Part shown: positions 58,472 to 64,000 of the stretch, piece after piece
Position numbering within the stretch: position 1 is the first letter of the stretch
Layout: each line of letters begins with the position of its first letter
Assembly: GCA_963745175.1 (NCBI GenBank)
Contig: CAVUWK010000006.1
Location: 1-64,000, forward strand
Length of the DNA: 64,000 bases
Direction of reading: 5' to 3'
Origin: Bog-473 sp963745175
GTDB taxonomy: Bacteria > Actinomycetota > Acidimicrobiia > Acidimicrobiales > RAAP-2
Program-made: the position numbers and the translations under genes
Notes under the pieces: model-generated
What the model saw: only the letters and a program-made list of their open reading frames with translations
Databases searched by the model: none
What the model was told of the DNA's origin: nothing

Positions 58472-59304
58472 GCCAGCTCCTTGCGATAGACGAAATACAC
58501 GTCGCTCACCCGGCCGCCCACCGCTGCGTAGGGCGCCACCGGTCCGACCCAGACGACGGCGACCCGTCGCGCGCCCCGCCGGCGCAGCTCGTGCAGGGCC
58601 CCGAGGAGAACGCCCTTGCCGCGGCCCCGGCCCATGAGCTCGACGCGCACGGCCACGGGGCCGAGCAGGCCGCGGCGGTTGACCTCGAAGGCGCAGAACG
58701 CCGCGACGGAGCCGGTGCCATCGTCTTCGCGGGCGATGACGAGATTGCCCTTGTCGAGCGCGCGCAGCACCTCGAGCCGCCAGTTGGGCCAGTTGCCCGC
58801 CATCCACTCGTCGAGCTCGGTGGCGTCTTCGTGGCCGGCCAGCGCGTGCCCACCGGGGTCATCGGGGATCGCAAGCAGGTCGACGTCCATGTTGAAGTTG
58901 GTGTCGACCCGGCTGTAGTGGCGGCGCTCCAGGAGGCGGATCAGCGGGATCTCGCGACTCGGCACACCCGGCCACAGGAAGTAGGGCGGATCGCCGCCGG
59001 TGGCCAGGCTCCGATGTCCCGCGCTGACGGCCCAGTCCTCCGCGCCCTGCAGGAGCGCATGACCCATTCCGGCGCGGCGTGCCGATGGGTCGACCGCCAG
59101 GAGCCGGATGTGCGCCCCGTCGTCACACTCGACGGCCGCGACGACGCCGCGGTTGGGATCGCCGAGCATCACCGCGGGCTGCTCGTCCGCACAGAGTGCG
59201 GCGACCAGCTCCTGGGTGGAGGGCGGGTCAGCGATGGAGCGGCGGCAGAGGTGCGAGATGGCCTCCAGGTCGGACGGGCCGAGCCGCCGGAGCTCGCTCA
59301 CCAC
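58468..59304 (-). CDS. GNAT family N-acetyltransferase, tandem-domain
   Basis: A 278-residue protein with two GNAT domains: acetyl-CoA loops RRAGMGHALL near residue 76 and GRGRGKGVLLGAL near residue 226. Transfers an acetyl group to an unknown amine. It is coupled to the downstream glycoside hydrolase by a 4-nt GTGA overlap, suggesting a shared amino-sugar role (inference). GTG 59304 start, no clear ribosome site. Confidence 0.83.
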   Translation of the reverse strand: MVSELRRLGPSDLEAISHLCRRSIADPPSTQELVAALCADEQPAVMLGDPNRGVVAAVECDDGAHIRLLAVDPSARRAGMGHALLQGAEDWAVSAGHRSLATGGDPPYFLWPGVPSREIPLIRLLERRHYSRVDTNFNMDVDLLAIPDDPGGHALAGHEDATELDEWMAGNWPNWRLEVLRALDKGNLVIAREDDGTGSVAAFCAFEVNRRGLLGPVAVRVELMGRGRGKGVLLGALHELRRRGARRVAVVWVGPVAPYAAVGGRVSDVYFVYRKELA

Positions 59305-59330
59305 GCCAGGCTAGGGCCGCCGGGCCGGAC

Positions 59331-60179
59331 TCAGCCGAGGTCCTCGGGGAAGCGCAGCCGGGCCAGCTGGGTGGACTGCCCCACCAGGTGGCCCCTGCTG
59401 TCCCACAGGTCGCAGGTCTCGTCGACCATGCCGTCGGCCACGAGACCGGCCGTCATGCGGATGGCGAGCCAGCCCGGTGCCGGGTGTGCCCGCACGTAGC
59501 CGGCCATCTGCAACGTCGGGACCCAGCCGGTCGAGCCGATCATGAGCGTGGCCGGCGGGATGGCATCGGCCGAGAAGAGCAGCGACAAGGCGTCGGGCCC
59601 CCGCCCGTCGGCGAAGCGTGTCCAGCCGCGCAGTTCCGCCGGCGATCCGGCCGGAGGCGGAGATGCCGTGAAGGGCAGCGTGGCCGGGTCGAGCCGAAGT
59701 TCGAGCACGTCCATGATGCCGACATAGACACCCGTCGGGATTGCCGGAGTGAGGCGCACGCAGTCCTCGGGCTCCGGCGCATGAAAGGGCGCGGTGCCGT
59801 CGTAGCGGGCCACGGGCTCCTCCGGAAGTACGCCCAGCACGAACACCGCGTCCACCAGGTCGTGCCCGCCTTGGACGAGGACGGCACGCACCTGGGCGGC
59901 GGTGCGCCCGCTGCGGAGCAGCATCGTCCGTACGGTCGCGGGTCCGAGCTCGGGCGGTCGGAGGTAGGTGATGGAGGAGGAGAGGACCTCCCAGTCCGGA
60001 CTGCCGGCGCTCCGAGCGGCGATGCGGGCGGCGCGCCCGAGCAGTGCGAGGAGGTAGCCGCCGTTGGGCTTGTCGCCCACGGTCCACAGGTGGTGCACGT
60101 CGGCCACGAAGAGCGCGGGGTCACCGGTTGGCTGCACCGCGGTCGCCGCGTCGAACGAGAGATCCTCGGGCTCCGGCAT
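59331..60179 (-). CDS. Acyl-CoA thioesterase family protein (TesB/4HBT_3-like)
   Basis: A 282-residue double-hotdog protein: first hotdog DKPNGGYLLALLGRAA, second hotdog PTLQMAGYVRAHPAPGWLAIRMTAGLVADGMVDETCDLWDS. This is the TesB-like layout of actinobacteria. It hydrolyses acyl-CoAs to free acid and CoA. ATG 60179 is the start. Divergent from a methyltransferase 32 nt away. Confidence 0.85.
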   Translation of the reverse strand: MPEPEDLSFDAATAVQPTGDPALFVADVHHLWTVGDKPNGGYLLALLGRAARIAARSAGSPDWEVLSSSITYLRPPELGPATVRTMLLRSGRTAAQVRAVLVQGGHDLVDAVFVLGVLPEEPVARYDGTAPFHAPEPEDCVRLTPAIPTGVYVGIMDVLELRLDPATLPFTASPPPAGSPAELRGWTRFADGRGPDALSLLFSADAIPPATLMIGSTGWVPTLQMAGYVRAHPAPGWLAIRMTAGLVADGMVDETCDLWDSRGHLVGQSTQLARLRFPEDLG

Positions 60180-60211
60180 GCGGGCGACCCTAGCGGCGGC
60201 GATGATGGCGC

Positions 60212-60952
60212 ATGACGTTCGACATGGCGGGAACATTCGGCGACGACTACCTCTACTTCTACGAGGAGTCGATCGACGACGAGCACTCGGACTCCGATAC
60301 CGCCGAGATCCTCGGGCTGCTCGATCTGCCCCCCGGTTCGCGCGTCCTCGACGCGCCCTGCGGCCACGGGCGCATCGCCCGGCGCCTGGCGGCGGCCGGC
60401 ATGGTGGTGACGGGTGTCGACCTGACGGCGGCCTACGTCGAGCAGGCACGGGCCGACCCGAAGCTGCCCCGCGGCGCGGTCAGGTACCTCGAGGGGGACC
60501 TCCGATCCCTTCCCGTCGACGGCCCGTTCGACGCCGTGGTGTGCTGGCTGAACTCGTTCGGCTACTACGACGACGCGGACTGTCACCGGGTCCTGGCCGA
60601 ATTCCACCGTGTCCTCCAGCCGGGAGGGAAGGTGGCGATCGACACGATGCACCACGACGGCGGGGTTCGCCACTTCACTCCCGCCCCCGACGCGGTGGTC
60701 GTCCAGCGCGGCGACGACACCATGGTCGAGGTCTCGACCTTCGATCCCGTGCGGGGCAGGATGGTGATCGAGCGGACCGTGCACCAGGGCGGCGCCGTTC
60801 GCCGTGCCTCCTACTTCGTCCGGCTGCCGACGCCACCCGAGTGGGTGGTGTGGCTCGAGGCGGCGGGCTTCCGCGACGTCACCTTCCGCGCCGGCGGCGG
60901 GGGGCCGCTCGAGCTCGACAGCTGGGAGCTGGTGGTGATGGCGACGGCCTGA
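60212..60952 (+). CDS. SAM-dependent methyltransferase (class I)
   Basis: A 246-residue methyltransferase with motif I VLDAPCGHG (45-53), motif II VTGVDLTAAYVEQA and FDAVVCWLNSFGYY. Substrate unknown. Start ATG 60212. Divergent from the thioesterase. Confidence 0.87.
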   Translation: MTFDMAGTFGDDYLYFYEESIDDEHSDSDTAEILGLLDLPPGSRVLDAPCGHGRIARRLAAAGMVVTGVDLTAAYVEQARADPKLPRGAVRYLEGDLRSLPVDGPFDAVVCWLNSFGYYDDADCHRVLAEFHRVLQPGGKVAIDTMHHDGGVRHFTPAPDAVVVQRGDDTMVEVSTFDPVRGRMVIERTVHQGGAVRRASYFVRLPTPPEWVVWLEAAGFRDVTFRAGGGGPLELDSWELVVMATA

Positions 60953-61037
60953 GCGGAACACGGCCGGAAGGCGGGGCGCAGCCGATCATCCGAGGGGTCG
61001 GTCCGCCGCGCCGGGTCCTTCCGGTCCGAGGCGGCGG

Positions 61038-61054
61038 GCCCCCCGGAGGGGGGC
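61038..61054 (+). other. GC-rich hairpin between methyltransferase and hyuB
   Basis: GCCCCCC-GGA-GGGGGGC, 7-bp all-GC stem without a T-tract, about 85 nt after the methyltransferase stop. Possible factor-independent-like pause site. Confidence 0.3.
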
Positions 61055-61200
61055 GCCCCGGGGTGGCGTGTAGAGTGAAGGTGACACGGCTGTCAGCAAT
61101 CGGGTGCCGGAAAAGTCCTGGCAGAACCTGCTGCGGGCGATCGTGACGGACACAGAGCGCACCGCTGGGGCGGCCTCCGGGCGGACCCCGAAGGAGGGCC

Positions 61201-63015
61201 ATGAACGTCGACATGCAGGCACTGGCTGGACCGAGGGACCGCCTCCTCGCAGGCGGGGCCGTCGACCCCGTGACCGCCGAGGTCATCCGGGGAACGATGG
61301 AGACCGTCTGCTTCGAGATGGCCATGTACGTCTCGCGGACCGCCACCACCCCGATCCTCAACCAGTCCAACGAGCGCAACGCCACCATCCTCGACGGCAA
61401 GGGCCGGCTGGCCGCCCTCAGCGTCGGCATCCCGCAGTTCATGCTGACCTCGACGCTCCCGGTGCGCTTCGCCCTCGACTTCCTCGGCGTCGACGAGTTC
61501 CACCAGGGTGACGTCTTCGTGGCCAACGACCCGTACCACGGCGGTGGCCACCTGCCCGACTACAACGTCTTCGCCCCGGTCGTCGTCGACGACCACCTGG
61601 TGCTGATCGCCTCCATCCAGTGCCACCACGGCGACACCGGTGGCGCCGTCCCGGGCGGCTACAACGTGACGGCCGCCGACATCTGGGGCGAGGGCGTGCG
61701 CTGGCCGGTCGTCAAGGTCCTCGACCGCGGCGTGGAGCGCCGTGACGTGCTCTACGCCCTGCAGGTCAACAACCGCCTCGACGGGTATCTCGGGGACCTG
61801 CGGGCGCAGATCGGCGCGGCCAAGCAGGCGGCCGACGGGCTGGCCGGCCTGGTGGAGCGGTACGGGGTCGACATGATCGAGGCGGCCGTCGACCACATGA
61901 TCGACTACGCCGCGGCGCGCTTCGCCGAGGAGATCACCGCCTGGCCCGACGGCGTGTACGAGGGCGACGCCTACGTCGACCACGACCCGCTCGGGAACCC
62001 CGACATCCACCTGCACGCCAAGATCACCGTCGCCGGCCCGAAGCTGACGATCGACTACACCGGCTCCGACGAGCGCCAGGAGCTGCAGGCCTGGTCCACC
62101 TACGGCAACACCCGGGGCTACACGGTGGCCCAGGTGGCCGCCATGATGGACCCCGAGATCCCCAAGAACGAGGGGTTCTTCAACTCCATCGAGCTGATCG
62201 TGCCGCAGGGCTGCGTGCTGAACCCGCACCCGGGCCGCCCGGTCTCGGCCGGGACACACCACCCCGGCGCCGACATCGGCGAGGTGATCGCGGTCGCGCT
62301 GTCTGGTGTCCTGCCCGAGCGGGCCGTGCCGCAGACCTACAAGACGGGCATCCCGACGACCATCCGCGGCGTCGACCCGCGCAGCGGCCAGGTGTTCGTG
62401 GACGGCTCGGCCGAGGTGTACGCCGGCTGGTGCAACGCGGCCAAGGGCATGGACGCCTGGGGCGCGGTCTCGGCGTCGTTCGGCAACCTGTGGAAGGCGA
62501 CGGCGGAGATCAACGAGTCGCTCTATCCCCACATCCAGTGGAGCCGCGACTACCGGACCGACTCGGGCGGCCCGGGGCAGTGGCGCGGCGGCTGCGGCTC
62601 GCACTACATCAAGGAGGTGCGGGTCCCCTCCACCGTCTACACCTACGTGGTGGGGATGAAGTACCCCATGCCGGGCATCGCCGGAGGCGGCCCGGGTGCG
62701 CCGAACAGGCTGACGCTCAGGTATGGATCACCCGACGCCTTCGTGGTCAAGCACACGGCGGACTGGGAGCCCATGGAGGCCGGCGACAAGATCAACTTCG
62801 ACTACGGCGGCGGGGGCGGCTGGGGTGACCCCCTCGATCGCCCGGCCACCGCCGTGCTGGACGACGTGCTCGACGAGTACGTGAGCGTCGAGGGAGCCCG
62901 CCGCGACTACGGCGTCGTGCTGTCGGGCTCGCTCGAGGAGCTGACGCTCGAGATCGACGAGGCGGCGACCGAGGCCCGGCGGGCCGAGATGCGCGCCGAG
63001 CGGTCGGCGGCCTGA
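61201..63015 (+). CDS. hyuB: Hydantoinase B/oxoprolinase family protein (HyuB)
   Basis: A 604-residue HyuB subunit: SNERNATILDGKGRLAA, VANDPYHGGGHLPDYNVF, SIQCHHGDTGGAVPGGYN and the C-terminal GGPGQWRGG and FDYGGGGGWGDP blocks. HyuB normally works with HyuA in ATP-dependent hydantoin, oxoproline or acetone carboxylase complexes; no HyuA is beside it here. GAAGGAGGG precedes ATG 61201. The next gene is an HMG-CoA-synthase-like protein 23 nt away, so a carboxylase-like acyl-CoA pathway is possible. Confidence 0.9.
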   Translation: MNVDMQALAGPRDRLLAGGAVDPVTAEVIRGTMETVCFEMAMYVSRTATTPILNQSNERNATILDGKGRLAALSVGIPQFMLTSTLPVRFALDFLGVDEFHQGDVFVANDPYHGGGHLPDYNVFAPVVVDDHLVLIASIQCHHGDTGGAVPGGYNVTAADIWGEGVRWPVVKVLDRGVERRDVLYALQVNNRLDGYLGDLRAQIGAAKQAADGLAGLVERYGVDMIEAAVDHMIDYAAARFAEEITAWPDGVYEGDAYVDHDPLGNPDIHLHAKITVAGPKLTIDYTGSDERQELQAWSTYGNTRGYTVAQVAAMMDPEIPKNEGFFNSIELIVPQGCVLNPHPGRPVSAGTHHPGADIGEVIAVALSGVLPERAVPQTYKTGIPTTIRGVDPRSGQVFVDGSAEVYAGWCNAAKGMDAWGAVSASFGNLWKATAEINESLYPHIQWSRDYRTDSGGPGQWRGGCGSHYIKEVRVPSTVYTYVVGMKYPMPGIAGGGPGAPNRLTLRYGSPDAFVVKHTADWEPMEAGDKINFDYGGGGGWGDPLDRPATAVLDDVLDEYVSVEGARRDYGVVLSGSLEELTLEIDEAATEARRAEMRAERSAA

Positions 63016-63038
63016 GCGCACCGGGCCATAATCGGTCC

Positions 63039-64000
63039 ATGAGCGGAGGCATTGCAGCCTGGGGGACCTACCTGCCCTACTGGCGCCTCCAGCGAGGTGC
63101 CATCGCCGGCGTGCTGGGCAGTGGCGGCGGCCGGGGCACCCGCGCCGTGGCCTCCCACGACGAGGACACCACCACGCTGGGCGTCGAGGCGGGCCGGCGG
63201 GCCCTGGCCGTGGGTCCGGGCGCGGGAGCCGTCCAAGACCTGTTCCTGTCCACGCCGGACCCGGCGTATCTCGACAAGACGAGCGCCACGACCGTGCACG
63301 CGGCGCTCGGGCTCGGGCGCGCCTGCGGCGCCTACGACTTCGCCGGCTCGTCGCGCTCGGCCCTGGGGATGCTCCTGCTCGCCCTGGGTGCGACGGCCGG
63401 AAGTGGCGGTCGCGGTCGCACGACCATGGCCGTCCTCTCCGACCTGCGCACCGGTCTGGCCGGTTCGGCCGAGGAGCGCGACAGCGGCGACGCCGCCGCC
63501 GCGTTCGTCTGCGCGCCCGACGGCGCCGTGGCGGAGCTGATCGGGCGGGGCGCCGCCAGCGACGAGTTCCTCGACCGCTGGCGCGTGCCCGGCGAGGCGG
63601 ACTCCCACGTGTGGGAGGAGCGCTTCGGCGAGGAGCTCTACGTGCCGCTGGCCCGGGAGGCTTTCGCGGCGGCGCTCAAGGACGCCGGACTGGCCGAAGG
63701 CGACGTCGACCACGCCATCGTGACGGGGCTGCACGTGCGGGCGGTCAAGGCGGTGTCGAAGGGGCTCGGGGTACGCGACGGCGCCATGGCGCCGGACCTC
63801 ACCGGGTCGGTGGGCAACCTGGGCGCGGCGCACGCCGCCGTCGCGCTGTGCGACGTCCTCGAGCGCGCCGAACCCGGCCAGGTGATCGCCGTGCTGTCGC
63901 TGGCCGATGGGGCCGACGCGCTCGTGCTGCGCACCACCGACGCGCTGGCGGCGGCGCAGCGGGCCCGGGCCGAGGCGGGCGTGCCGTCGGTGGCCGAGCA
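63039..64000 (+). CDS. HMG-CoA synthase-like/thiolase-fold protein, partial
   Basis: About 320 residues are seen; the gene runs off the right edge. N-terminus GIAAWGTYLPYWRLQRG, DTTTLGVEAGRRAL and the VGNLGAAHAAVALCDVLERAEPG block match the HMG-CoA-synthase-like group that often carries a C-terminal DUF35. The nucleophile position FAGSSRSALG lacks Cys. ATG 63039, 23 nt after hyuB, same operon. Confidence 0.8.
   Translation, partial: MSGGIAAWGTYLPYWRLQRGAIAGVLGSGGGRGTRAVASHDEDTTTLGVEAGRRALAVGPGAGAVQDLFLSTPDPAYLDKTSATTVHAALGLGRACGAYDFAGSSRSALGMLLLALGATAGSGGRGRTTMAVLSDLRTGLAGSAEERDSGDAAAAFVCAPDGAVAELIGRGAASDEFLDRWRVPGEADSHVWEERFGEELYVPLAREAFAAALKDAGLAEGDVDHAIVTGLHVRAVKAVSKGLGVRDGAMAPDLTGSVGNLGAAHAAVALCDVLERAEPGQVIAVLSLADGADALVLRTTDALAAAQRARAEAGVPSVAE

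Noticed and set aside
61076..61147. A short Cys-rich leader peptide upstream of hyuB
   Set aside because: It has no ribosome site, and its Cys content can arise by chance in this GC-rich stretch.

Overview
The window is a high-GC actinobacterial chromosome segment. The gene families suggest an uncultured Acidimicrobiia-like or related actinobacterium: Amidohydrolase-2 paralogues, class III CoA-transferases, DUF35/thiolase-like pairs, TIGR03084-type and LLM/F420-type proteins. This placement is inferred from gene content only. No rRNA, phage gene, transposase, integrase or CRISPR array was seen.

Layout. 1-8.6 kb: a Liv-type ABC importer on the minus strand (ATPase, a fused LivH-LivM permease, substrate-binding protein), then an AMP-forming acyl-CoA synthetase and a two-domain CoA-transferase. 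8.7-20.2 kb: five Amidohydrolase-2 enzymes, two SDRs, two alpha/beta hydrolases, a VOC protein, a hotdog thioesterase and a TetR regulator. 20.2-27.8 kb: acyl-CoA synthetase, an 804-aa tandem CoA-transferase, and a tightly coupled DUF35 plus thiolase-like (Ltp2-like) pair with a Cys-less isochorismatase-like protein. 27.9-35 kb: a second binding protein, a sixth Amidohydrolase-2, two TetR regulators, SDRs and an SDR remnant. 35-47.4 kb: a segment bounded by a 3' tRNA-Lys fragment and an intact tRNA-Lys. It carries a third binding protein, CoA-transferase, TetR, a DUF35/thiolase-like trio, acyl-CoA synthetase, a MarR-MFS pair and an epoxide hydrolase. 47.5-64 kb: visibly higher GC and more housekeeping in character, with acyl-CoA dehydrogenase, acetyl-CoA synthetase, thiolase/DUF35, acyl-CoA synthetase, LLM oxidoreductase, a GH20-like enzyme, GNAT, thioesterase, methyltransferase, HyuB and an HMG-CoA-synthase-like gene.

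How the genes may work together (inference). The 0-47 kb part reads as a catabolic region for carboxylic or cyclic substrates. An ABC importer takes up the substrate, CoA ligases and CoA-transferases activate it, SDRs and hydrolases process it, Cys-less thiolase-like/DUF35 pairs cleave C-C bonds, and amidohydrolase-2 enzymes decarboxylate or hydrolyse it. Several TetR regulators and AT-rich divergent promoters control expression. The substrate cannot be read from the sequence.

Quality note. At least eight genes are broken by single-base frameshifts. Nearly all are one-base insertions in or beside short G/C runs, densest in the first 7 kb. Sequencing or assembly error is the simplest explanation, so these are annotated as frameshifted genes rather than true pseudogenes.
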